The notes beneath the pieces were generated by a model that saw nothing but the letters and a program-made list of their open reading frames with translations, searched no databases and was not told where the DNA came from. A program made the translations under genes and the position numbers. This document shows, one piece after another, positions 21,464 to 30,851 of a stretch of DNA of 32,397 bases (the first letter of the stretch is position 1; every line of letters begins with the position of its first letter). The DNA is taken from positions 1-32,397 of the forward strand of contig NZ_WQLB01000041.1 in the NCBI RefSeq assembly GCF_009755355.1. Reading direction: 5' to 3'. The DNA comes from Deinococcus arboris (GTDB lineage Bacteria > Deinococcota > Deinococci > Deinococcales > Deinococcaceae).

Positions 21464-24144
21464 GCCTGGGCTCCTGGCTGAGCGGCGCCCGGCAGCAGGG
21501 CCGTGAGGCGGCGCAGCAGCAGCCGCTCCTCGGCGGGCTTGGCCAGGTAATCGTTGGCGCCCAGTTCCAGGGCGAGCTGCTGGTGCTTCTCGCCGGCGCG
21601 GGTGGTCATCATGACCACGGGCGTCTGCGTGTGGGCCGGGCTGGCCCGCAGCGCACGCAGCAGCTCGAAGCCGTTCATGCGCGGCATTTCCAGGTCGCTG
21701 AGAACCAGGTCGGCGCCCAGGCCCGCCAGCATCTTTTCCAGGGCGTCCTGGCCGTCGTGCGCGGTGGTCACGGTAAAGCCGGCGCGTTCCAGCGTGCGGC
21801 CTACGTGGCGGCGCACGCTGAGGCTGTCGTCCACCAGCAGGATGTGGGCCTGGGCCGGCGCGGCGGCCAGGGCAGCCCGGCGCGGCTGGGCCTGCATGCG
21901 GCTGAGCCCCACCGGGTCCAGCACCGGCACCGGGTAGGCGCGGCCGTCCGCGTCGCTGAGGGTGGTCATGCCGCTCAGGTAGCCCAGGCCGCTCAGCAGG
22001 TTCCCCGCCGGGCGCAACACGATTTCTTCAAGGCTCAGGAAGTCGTCCACGATAACCTGCAGGGTACCGCCCTCCGGCAGATTCAACCGTGCCACATACC
22101 GCGACGTGCCGGCAGCCTCGCCCCAGGCGGCGCCCAGGTCCAGGCTGCCGGCCGGGGCCTGACCGGTCAGGGCGCTCATGCCCTGCAGCTGGGTCGCCAG
22201 CACCGCCACCCGCACCGAGCCCACGCGCATGACCAGCACGTCGGTAATCTGTTGCGCCACCGGCACCGAGAGGTTCACGGCGGTGCCCTGGCCAGGCTGA
22301 CTGGTCAGGCGGACGCGGCCCCCCATGCGGGCAATCGCGTCGCGCACGGCGTCCATGCCCACGCCGCGCCCGGCTTCCTGCGTCACCTGCTGGGCGGTGC
22401 TGAGGCCCGGCAGAAAGACCAGCGCGGCCGTCTGCTCGTCGGTGTAGGCGGCCAGCTCGCCGGCGCTGGCGTGGCCGGCTTGCAGGGCGCGGGCGCGCAG
22501 GGCGTCAAAGTTCAGACCCTTGCCGTCGTCGCGCACCGTGACCGTCAGCTGGCCGTCGGTCACGGCCGCCGCCACCTTGATGCTCAGCCGGGCGGGCTTG
22601 CCCAGGGCGGCGCGGGCGTCTGCGCCCTCACCCCCATGAACGGCGGCGTTGGTCAGCAGGTGCAGCAGCGCCTCGCCCAGCGGCCCGGCGTGCTGGGCGT
22701 CCAGCAGGCTGTCCTCGCCCTCAATGGTCAGGGTGAGGTCGTCCCGGCGTCCGGCCCAGCGGTGCAGCGGGGCGGTCACGCGCGACAGCGGCACCAGGCG
22801 GGCGCGGCTGAGTTCCACGCGCAGCTGACGGGTCAGTTTTTCCAGCGCCGTGACCTCGTCGCCCAGCGCGCTGATGCTCTGTGCCGTCTGGGCGCGGACC
22901 TCCACCAGGTCGGCGCTCAGCTCGGTCACCGCGCGCGCCAGGATGTTCAGGTCGTCGTAGGTGTCCAGCTCCAGCGCCCCGAAGTCAGCCATGCGGTCTT
23001 GCAGCTGCCCGTCCTGGGTGGGTGCCGCCGCCGCCCCCGCGCCCATCTGCAGGTGCGGGTTTAAGTAGCGTTCCTCGAAGTCGCGCACCGTGCGCTGCAC
23101 CCGCTCGTGGGCGGCGTCCAGGCTGGCGGCCACCTGCTGCTGCCGCAGGAACAGGCCGTTCAGGCGCGCGCGGGCGGCCACCAGCCCCGCCACGTCGTCC
23201 AGCATGCCGTCCAGGCGGGCGCTGTCCACGCGCACACTCAGGCGCTCGGGGGTGGCGGTGGGGGCCGCCGGTTCGGATGCCGGTGCACTGAGGGTGACTT
23301 CCTGACCCGCCAGCAGCGCCGCCACCATGCTGCGGTAGGTCTGAATCCGCTCGCTGGGGTTCTCGGCGCGGCCCTCGGCGTGGGCCAGCACCGCCTCGGC
23401 CAGATTCAGGCCGTCGTCCAGTAGCGGCAGGGCGCGCTCCAGGGTCACGGCGTCCTCGCGGGCGGCGCCTAGCAGGTCCTCGACGGCGTGGCCCACCTCG
23501 GCCAGCGTGGAGAGCCCCACCATGGCGCTGGAGCCTTTCAGGGTGTGCCCAGCACGGAACAGAGCGGCCAGGTCCGGGCTTTCGGCGTGCAGACCCGCGC
23601 GCAGCAGGCCCATCAGCTCGGCGGCTTCCGGGCCAAAGTCTTCCCAGATTTCGGCGTTGACCACCGCAAACACGTCTTCACGGGCGTCACTCTGACTGAC
23701 CCGGGCTTCCAGCCGGAACGGCTGGCTGCGCAGAAAGTCGGTCACGAAGGCCGGGCCGGCAAGTTCGGCAAAGTGCAGGCCCACCTCGCCCTCGCTCTGC
23801 CCGCTCTCGACGCGGTTCAGGGCCGCGCTGAGGCTGGTGATCATGCGCTCGATGATTTCGGTCAGGGGCTGCACCGCCGCCTCACCCAGCCCGGCGCGGC
23901 CTTCCATCAGGCGCTCCATCAGGGCGGCCAGGGCCGCAGTCTGGGGGTGGCTGTACAGCGCGGCGGTGCCGTGCAGGCGGTGGCTAAGCACCCACAGGCG
24001 CTCCATGGCGCCGGGGCGGGCGTCGGGCACCCACAGGTCAACGGTGGCGTCTTCCAGGCCCGCCACGACGCTGCGGGCATCCTGCAAATACGTGGCGGTC
24101 AGGTCCGCGTCCAGGGTGACCGGGGTCTGTGGCGAGTACGTCAT
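21460..24144 (-). CDS. Hybrid CheA-type histidine kinase
   Basis: This 894-residue protein is arranged as Hpt1 (His55 in HRLHG), Hpt2 (His200 in HTLKGSS), a long helical linker or dimerisation region (about 300-455), a CheA HATPase (N box LLTNAAVHGGE at 496-506, VRDDGKGLN at 537-545, GRGVGMDAV at 592-600), a CheW-like coupling domain (about 630-750), and a receiver (about 766-890) with Asp772-Asp773, phosphoacceptor Asp817 and Lys869. It autophosphorylates on Hpt His and is inhibited or activated through the chemoreceptor and CheW. The built-in receiver and multiple Hpt domains are typical of ChpA/PilL/FrzE-like systems. AGAGGA precedes the ATG at 24144. Confidence 0.93.
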   Translation of the reverse strand: MTYSPQTPVTLDADLTATYLQDARSVVAGLEDATVDLWVPDARPGAMERLWVLSHRLHGTAALYSHPQTAALAALMERLMEGRAGLGEAAVQPLTEIIERMITSLSAALNRVESGQSEGEVGLHFAELAGPAFVTDFLRSQPFRLEARVSQSDAREDVFAVVNAEIWEDFGPEAAELMGLLRAGLHAESPDLAALFRAGHTLKGSSAMVGLSTLAEVGHAVEDLLGAAREDAVTLERALPLLDDGLNLAEAVLAHAEGRAENPSERIQTYRSMVAALLAGQEVTLSAPASEPAAPTATPERLSVRVDSARLDGMLDDVAGLVAARARLNGLFLRQQQVAASLDAAHERVQRTVRDFEERYLNPHLQMGAGAAAAPTQDGQLQDRMADFGALELDTYDDLNILARAVTELSADLVEVRAQTAQSISALGDEVTALEKLTRQLRVELSRARLVPLSRVTAPLHRWAGRRDDLTLTIEGEDSLLDAQHAGPLGEALLHLLTNAAVHGGEGADARAALGKPARLSIKVAAAVTDGQLTVTVRDDGKGLNFDALRARALQAGHASAGELAAYTDEQTAALVFLPGLSTAQQVTQEAGRGVGMDAVRDAIARMGGRVRLTSQPGQGTAVNLSVPVAQQITDVLVMRVGSVRVAVLATQLQGMSALTGQAPAGSLDLGAAWGEAAGTSRYVARLNLPEGGTLQVIVDDFLSLEEIVLRPAGNLLSGLGYLSGMTTLSDADGRAYPVPVLDPVGLSRMQAQPRRAALAAAPAQAHILLVDDSLSVRRHVGRTLERAGFTVTTAHDGQDALEKMLAGLGADLVLSDLEMPRMNGFELLRALRASPAHTQTPVVMMTTRAGEKHQQLALELGANDYLAKPAEERLLLRRLTALLPGAAQPGAQA

Positions 24145-24207
24145 GGCGGTGTTCCTCTCTGGAAGTCAGGCAGGGCGAAGGAGGGAGGGGGGACAGACGG
24201 GGCGGAA

Positions 24208-24255
24208 GCTGGGCCGGGCGGCGCCCGCACAGGGCGCAGGTCACCTCGGCCCAGC
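24208..24255 (-). promoter_or_regulatory. Nested hairpin between the MCP and CheA genes
   Basis: GCTGGGCCG (24208-24216) pairs with CGGCCCAGC (24247-24255), and inside it GCGCCC (24221-24226) pairs with GGGCGC (24232-24237). This lies in the 121-bp gap, the largest inside the operon. It may attenuate readthrough or protect mRNA segments, setting receptor-to-kinase ratios. Confidence 0.45.
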
Positions 24256-24265
24256 CTCAGGCGCT

Positions 24266-26488
24266 TTAGTTCGTGGGCAGCTTGAAGCGCGACAGGCCCT
24301 GCAGCAGGTTCTGCGCCAGGTGCTGCAGGCGCTGGGCGGCGTCACGGCCCTGCTGCACGCTCGCGTGCGAGGCCTCAGCGACCTGACCGATCTGCTCGAC
24401 GGCCTGGCCCACCTGCTCCACGCTGCGCACCTGCTCGGCGGTGGCGGCGTTAATGCGCTCGGCAAATTGCGCGGATTCGGCGGCCAGCTTGCCCAGCTGC
24501 TCGATGCGCTCCCCGGCGGCCGAGGCCACGCGGTAGCCCTGCTCCACCTCGCGGGTGCCGTCTTCCACTGAGCTGACCACTTCCGTGATTTCCAGCTGCA
24601 CCGTGCGGATCAGGCTGGCGATGCGCGCGGTGGCCTGCGCCGAGGAATCGGCCAGCTTACGCACTTCGTCGGCCACGATCGCAAAGCGGCTGCCTGCGGC
24701 GCCTGCACCGGCGGCCTCGATGGAGGCGTTCAGTGCCAGCAGGTTGGTCTGGCTGGACAGGCGCGAAATGGTGTCCACGATTTCCTGAATTTCCAGCGAG
24801 CGGTCGCCCAGCGTCTTGATGCGCTTGGACACACCCTGCACCTCGCGGCGGATGTTCTGCATGCCGTCCAGGGTGCCCAGCACGGCCTCGCGGCCCTGCT
24901 GCGAGGCTTCCAGCGCTTGACGGGCGGACTCGGCGCTTTGCTGCGCGGCCTCGGCCATCTCGCGGAAGCCCTCGGTCACCACGCGCACCTGATCGGCCAC
25001 GCGGCGGGTTTCGGCGGTGGTGGTGTCGGCGCCCTGCACGATCTGGTCGGTGGTGCCCAGCATGTCGCGGCTGGCGGTCGTCACCGACTGCGAGGCCTTT
25101 TGCACTTCCCCCAGCACCGCGCCCAGCTCGTCAACCATCACGTTGATCGAGTCCACGACGTTCCCCAGCACGTCTTCGGACACCACGCCGCGCCGGGTCA
25201 GGTCGCCGCCCGCGATGTCCATGGTCACGTCGAGGAACGAACCGATGTTGCCCTGGAGCTTCAGGGCCTCCTCGCGCTCCAGAACGTTTTTCGCTTCGTT
25301 TTCACGCAGCTGCACGGCCGCGCCGTTGAAGGTGTGGGCCATGAAGCCCAGCTCGTCGCGGGTCTGCACCGGCACCTGCACGTTCAGGTCACCCTGCGAC
25401 AGCGCGCGGTTGGCGCGGGTCAGGGCTGACAGCGGCTTCACGATGGAGCGGGACAGGCGAATCAGGAGGGTAAAGGCCAGAATCAGCGCGGCCACGATGA
25501 CGGCCAGCGTGATCCACTGGGCGCGCTGCGTGCGGTCGGCGCGGTCCTGAATCTCACCGACCAGCCCCTTGACGCCGCTGTTAAACGAGGAGGTGACCTG
25601 CAGCAGCGCCCCGCCTTCGATGCTGTTGACGTTCACGCCCTTCAGGCTATTGGCTTCAATGGCGGCGCCCAGGTCGGCCACGGCCGGGGTCACGGCGTCA
25701 CTGAGCTTCTGGGCCGATTCGCCCAGCGGCGCCAGCGTGGGGTCGTAGCGCACCGCGCGTTCCATGCTGGCGTTGTAGGCGGCCACGCTGTCGAGCAGCT
25801 GCACGTTCAGGTCGCGCAGCACGTTGATGTACGCGCTGTCGTCGCCTGCTTCACGGTTGCCGGCTTCGACGGTCAGGTAGGCCAGGTTCAGCAGCGTGGA
25901 CATGCGCGGCAGGTTGCGCAGGGTCGCTTCCATCACGAAGAAGGCGGCCGGCTCCGGGTCAAGCATCAGGCCCGACTGGGTCAGCAGGTCTTCGCTCAGG
26001 TCGCGCTGGTAGGTGGAGAGCAGCTGCCCGTAGGTTTGCAGCACGGCCAGGTCCGGCTGGGTGCCGATCGAGTCGGGGAGAATCTTCCAGTCGCGGCGCA
26101 GGGCCTGCACGCGCTCGCGGTATTCGGGGGCCACCTGGGCTTCAAGCTGGTCAATGGCGCGGTCCACGGCCGCCGCCGCCTTGTCGGCGCCGGCCGTGTC
26201 CTGCTCCAGCGCCGTGTCCACGAAGCTTGACAGGTTGCTGTTGATGTCGCGCAGGGGCGCGAACTGCTGAATCCCGACCAGCTCGCGCTGCGCGAAGGTG
26301 ATGTCCTTTTGCTGCTCGGTCAGCAGGGCGCTCACCAGACCGGTCAGCGGCAGACCGAAGGCCAGCACGGCCAGCGAGAGCTTCTGGCCCACGCGGAGCT
26401 GCCCCAGCCAGCCGACGCGCTGGGCATCTTTGTTGCGGCGCATGGCGCGGGTGAGACGAACCGTATGGGATGGCAGGGAGTTTTGCAT
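24266..26488 (-). CDS. Methyl-accepting chemotaxis protein with tandem HAMP
   Basis: This 740-residue receptor has membrane helices at about 37-56 and 325-346, enclosing a roughly 270-residue, mostly helical extracytoplasmic sensor. A HAMP follows at 346-398, a second HAMP-like unit at 415-460, then the signalling coiled coil with the conserved tip around 569-620 (TISRLSSQTNLLALNASIEAAGAG and ADEVRKLADSS). The tip binds CheW and CheA. The sensor has no motif I recognise; the general plan resembles PilJ-type receptors. The start at 26488 (MQNSLPSHTV) is preceded by GGAGG; the open frame to 26605 lies inside cheW and was rejected. Confidence 0.93.
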   Translation of the reverse strand: MQNSLPSHTVRLTRAMRRNKDAQRVGWLGQLRVGQKLSLAVLAFGLPLTGLVSALLTEQQKDITFAQRELVGIQQFAPLRDINSNLSSFVDTALEQDTAGADKAAAAVDRAIDQLEAQVAPEYRERVQALRRDWKILPDSIGTQPDLAVLQTYGQLLSTYQRDLSEDLLTQSGLMLDPEPAAFFVMEATLRNLPRMSTLLNLAYLTVEAGNREAGDDSAYINVLRDLNVQLLDSVAAYNASMERAVRYDPTLAPLGESAQKLSDAVTPAVADLGAAIEANSLKGVNVNSIEGGALLQVTSSFNSGVKGLVGEIQDRADRTQRAQWITLAVIVAALILAFTLLIRLSRSIVKPLSALTRANRALSQGDLNVQVPVQTRDELGFMAHTFNGAAVQLRENEAKNVLEREEALKLQGNIGSFLDVTMDIAGGDLTRRGVVSEDVLGNVVDSINVMVDELGAVLGEVQKASQSVTTASRDMLGTTDQIVQGADTTTAETRRVADQVRVVTEGFREMAEAAQQSAESARQALEASQQGREAVLGTLDGMQNIRREVQGVSKRIKTLGDRSLEIQEIVDTISRLSSQTNLLALNASIEAAGAGAAGSRFAIVADEVRKLADSSAQATARIASLIRTVQLEITEVVSSVEDGTREVEQGYRVASAAGERIEQLGKLAAESAQFAERINAATAEQVRSVEQVGQAVEQIGQVAEASHASVQQGRDAAQRLQHLAQNLLQGLSRFKLPTN

Positions 26489-26531
26489 GGGTGGGCCTCC
26501 GGGGCGGGAGAGACGAAAGAGCCGTGCGGGG

Positions 26532-26921
26532 TCAGGAACCCAGGTGACCGCGCACTTCGCGGGCCAGGGTGGCGGCGTTGAGCAGCGGGCCGCCAGGCAT
26601 ATCAATCAGCAGCGAGGTGCTGGGTGGAGGACTGGGGAGGCTGGTCACGCCGTACACCTCGTGGACCAGCAGGGCCACGCGGTCACCTTCCAGGCTGGTC
26701 AGCACGACCAGGCGGGGGGCACCGGCCCCTTCCTCGGCAGCCAGCAGGGCGCTCAGGTCCAGCAGCGGCACCGCGCGGCCCTGGATGGTGGTCAGGCCGC
26801 GCAGCAGCGGCTCACCGTGCGGCAGGGGCGTCACGGGCCCCAGCTCAGCAATCGCCTGCTCGCCCGACAGCGGCAGAGCAAAACGCTCACCTTGCACGCG
26901 GACGAGCAGGGCGCTTTGCAT
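26532..26921 (-). CDS. CheW-like coupling protein
   Basis: This 129-residue protein, MQSALLVRVQGERFALPL..., fits a CheW domain: the LPLLRGLTTIQGRAVPLLDLSALL segment corresponds to the receptor- and CheA-binding core (usually R-G-x-I-P-V-x-D), and VALLVHEVYGV to the later conserved strand. It should link the receptor to CheA. Its start overlaps the stop of the upstream response regulator by one base (TGATG), indicating coupling. Confidence 0.88.
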   Translation of the reverse strand: MQSALLVRVQGERFALPLSGEQAIAELGPVTPLPHGEPLLRGLTTIQGRAVPLLDLSALLAAEEGAGAPRLVVLTSLEGDRVALLVHEVYGVTSLPSPPPSTSLLIDMPGGPLLNAATLAREVRGHLGS

Positions 26922-27283
26922 CAGCCGACCAGCTTCTGCACGACCGTCATCAGCTGCTCGGGGGTGTAGGGCTTGACCAGATAGTCGTCAGCGCCCTGAC
27001 GCAGGCCCCACTTCACGTCGGTCTCGTTGCCCTTGCTGGACACGAAGACCACCTTCAGGGCTTCCATGCCAGGCTGCTTGCGCAGGCCGCGCACCACTTC
27101 GTAGCCGTTGCGGCCGGGCATGACCACGTCCACCATCAGCAGTTCGGGACGCACCTGGTCGGCCACGGCTTCGACCTGGGCAGGGTCATTCAGGGCCGTG
27201 ACCTGGTGGCGCGCACTTTGCAGCGCCGTTTCGAGGAACTTGAGGTCGGCCGGGGAGTCATCAACAATCAGGATTCGTGCCAT
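26921..27283 (-). CDS. Single-domain response regulator (CheY/PilH-like)
   Basis: This 120-residue protein begins MARILIVDDSPADLKFLETALQ. The receiver is complete: Asp8-Asp9, phosphoacceptor Asp52 (VDVVMPGRNG), Ser82 and Lys104 (VKPYTPEQL). There is no output domain, so it acts by binding a motor or as a phosphate sink, like PilG/PilH or CheY. The ATG at 27283 is preferred over a TTG at 27289 because of the spacing to the AAAGGA ribosome-binding site. It overlaps CheW at its end. Confidence 0.92.
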   Translation of the reverse strand: MARILIVDDSPADLKFLETALQSARHQVTALNDPAQVEAVADQVRPELLMVDVVMPGRNGYEVVRGLRKQPGMEALKVVFVSSKGNETDVKWGLRQGADDYLVKPYTPEQLMTVVQKLVG

Positions 27284-27345
27284 GAGCAAAGGGTCCTTTC
27301 AAAACTTCAGAGAGTGGAGGGTGATGGAGTGAGAGAAGGCGAGGG

Positions 27346-28167
27346 TTAGTCGGCGGCGCTGGCGCCCAGGTCACCGAAGTCGAGTTCGTCGTCACCGCTG
27401 CGGCCGGCGTCCATGAGGACACTGGTAACCGCCAGACCCAGCAGCAGGAAGGAAATCACGATGGTCACCAGGGTCAGCAGCTGAACATCGGCGCCGGCAG
27501 CGGCATTGCCGACCTTCAGAACGTCGGTGATCCGGTAGCTCAGGGAGGCCATCCCGAGCAGCGCGGCCCCGAAGAACCCGGCGCTGATCAGCAGCGCGCC
27601 GCCGGTCTGAACGGCGACCTGACGGACGCGGTTGAACTGCTGCATGCCCCTGAAGGCCACGAGGCGCGACAGGTAGAGGGCGCCGCTGCTCACCAGAATA
27701 GAAACAAGCACGAACGCCGCCATCAGCCAGCCGTTGACCTGAATTTCCGTCCCGGCGGCCGAATCACCAAAGCGGCCCACGTAGTGCATCAGCGCCAAGC
27801 CGCCGCCAGCGACCGTACCGGCCAGGCCCAGACGCCAGAACGAAAAGCGGCCGGTGTACACCACCAGAAACGCCGGAAACAGGGCCAGCAGCGTCAGCGC
27901 GCCGGTCAGGATCATAAAGCGGTAGTCCACCGTCAGCGCCGTGTTCAGTCCAAAGGCCATCTTGGCCAGAAAATGGGTGGCCCACAGCACGTGGCCGAAG
28001 ACCAGCACCTGCCCGACCAGCCAGAAGCGGTTCGCCACGTTGCGAATATTGCTTCCGGCCCGGCCTGCAAACTCCAGGGCCAGATACGACCCCAGCGCCA
28101 GGATGAGGTAGCCCATCACGAGATACGAACTGTTCCAGGTGTGGGGCAAGATGCCACTGTCTTCCAT
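27346..28167 (-). CDS. MHYT-type integral membrane sensor protein
   Basis: This 273-residue protein has about seven membrane helices. The layout matches the MHYT domain: the opening WNSSYLVMGYLILALGSYLALEFAGR, WATHF (62-66), then ALMHYVG (125-131) and LGMASLSY (204-211). MHYT domains are predicted copper- or metal-binding sensors of O2, CO or NO. Only the second motif keeps Met-His-Tyr; the first has T64 for Met and the third lacks His, so metal binding may be reduced. The C-terminal 25 residues are acidic and cytoplasmic, with no kinase or GGDEF output. AGGAGG precedes the ATG at 28167. It is the first gene of the operon, 62 bp before the response regulator. Confidence 0.85.
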   Translation of the reverse strand: MEDSGILPHTWNSSYLVMGYLILALGSYLALEFAGRAGSNIRNVANRFWLVGQVLVFGHVLWATHFLAKMAFGLNTALTVDYRFMILTGALTLLALFPAFLVVYTGRFSFWRLGLAGTVAGGGLALMHYVGRFGDSAAGTEIQVNGWLMAAFVLVSILVSSGALYLSRLVAFRGMQQFNRVRQVAVQTGGALLISAGFFGAALLGMASLSYRITDVLKVGNAAAGADVQLLTLVTIVISFLLLGLAVTSVLMDAGRSGDDELDFGDLGASAAD

Positions 28168-28487
28168 GGGTATTCCTCCTGCAACGCGGCGGCGGCCAAG
28201 CGTTAACGTGGAGAAACCATAAACCGGACCTGCTCACATAAAACTTACTGACCTGGCGCATGGATTCATGAGAAGGCGCACAGGTGCTCAGGGCCCCCAC
28301 CCACACAGCGCCCCCTCTATGGACCGGATGAGGCCAGCGATATAGCAGACCATGCGAGAAGACTGGCGGCTCACAGTGGCGGCCAGTTCTACCCTATGGC
28401 CAAGGCCACTTTTGCCCCACAACTTCTCCCTCTGTTGGCTTCAGAGCGGTTGACGGGTGGCACCCTCAGCCACTTTGGGTTCCGCCC
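28168..28487. other. Upstream region of the chemosensory operon
   Basis: About 320 bp without a convincing gene, between the DUF3995-like gene and the operon head. On the minus strand TATGGT (around 28210-28217), with T-rich sequence upstream, may be the operon's -10 box, but no clear -35 fits. No palindrome stood out, including the Deinococcus radiation-response motif, which I looked for and did not find. Confidence 0.35.
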
Positions 28488-28901
28488 TCAGACCAGGCCG
28501 GCCAGAATCGCGCCGCCCAGCAATAGGCACAGGGGCGAATACGCCCAGGTGTTCAGCCAGGCAAACGGCTGGGTGCCGAACTGCGGTGCCAGCAGGGGCA
28601 TGAAAAACCCACCTGCGCCGCGCAGCAACAGCACGCCTCCCACAGCCCCAGCCCCCAGACGCACCAGCGGCGCGCCCTGTGGGGCCAGCCACACCAGCGC
28701 CGCTGCCAGGAGCAGCGCGGCGGCTACCCCCAGACAGGCCACCGGCGGGGGCAGGTCGCGGGCGTTCCGGCCACCAATCACCATTCGGGCCAGGTGCCCG
28801 GCGTCCCGCGCTGGCCAGAAGAAGCCTAGGCCCCACAGCACATGCAGGCCAGCCACCAGCACCAGCACCCCCGCCACCAACCCACCTGGCTCTGCGTTCA
28901 T
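28488..28901 (-). CDS. DUF3995-like membrane protein
   Basis: This 137-residue protein has four predicted membrane helices. The opening GLHVLWGLGFFWPA and the closing FAWLNTWAYSPLCLLLGG resemble the conserved ends of DUF3995 (HLYWALGG and YSPLCLLLG). Function unknown. No Shine-Dalgarno is present before the ATG at 28901; a CACTGT box 6 nt upstream may allow leaderless expression. It lies 90 bp after pgm in the same direction. Confidence 0.7.
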   Translation of the reverse strand: MNAEPGGLVAGVLVLVAGLHVLWGLGFFWPARDAGHLARMVIGGRNARDLPPPVACLGVAAALLLAAALVWLAPQGAPLVRLGAGAVGGVLLLRGAGGFFMPLLAPQFGTQPFAWLNTWAYSPLCLLLGGAILAGLV

Positions 28902-28991
28902 GGGTCAACAGTGCGCCGGGCAGCACTCACAGCGAAAGGGCAGGTGCCCCGCGAGGCCCGGCCCTGTTCGGCCAATTCGGCTTCTTCTCTC

Positions 28992-30635
<1,644 letters not shown>

Positions 30636-30642
30636 AGGGGCC

Positions 30643-30648
30643 AGTCTA
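30643..30648 (-). promoter_or_regulatory. -10 box of the pgm leaderless promoter
   Basis: TAGACT on the minus strand lies 7 nt before the pgm ATG, so the mRNA would have no leader. No clear -35 is seen. Confidence 0.5.
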
Positions 30649-30736
30649 AGCAGCGGCTGCCGGGCGGGGGCGGCTGGGGTAAGACAGCGTGAAGGCGGCC
30701 CCCAATGTCCCGGCGGGCGCCTGCTACGCTGGAGGC

Positions 30737-30847
30737 ATGCGGGAGTTCCTGAACGACTGGTGGCGCCTCCTGAAACTGATTGCCGGGTCGCTGGCCATTC
30801 CGGTGATCCTGTGGGGCCTGCTGGTGTGGGCCGGCGTGCTGCGCTAG
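30737..30847 (+). CDS. 36-residue single-span membrane peptide
   Basis: The frame encodes a 36-residue peptide starting [13 protein letters not shown]: an amphipathic basic start and one membrane helix (about 14-34) ending VWAGVLR. A TACGCT -10 box (30725-30730) lies 6 nt before the ATG with GGAGG between, the same layout as other leaderless genes here. It lies in the gap between divergent pgm and the convergent phospholipase-D gene and fills most of it. Coding potential is supported by the membrane-peptide pattern and promoter. Function unknown. Confidence 0.6.
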   Translation: MREFLNDWWRLLKLIAGSLAIPVILWGLLVWAGVLR

Positions 30848-30851
30848 GAGG

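Noticed and set aside
21403..23064. 553-codon plus-strand frame opposite CheA
   Set aside because: Gln/His/Gly-rich antisense frame opposite well-defined kinase motifs.
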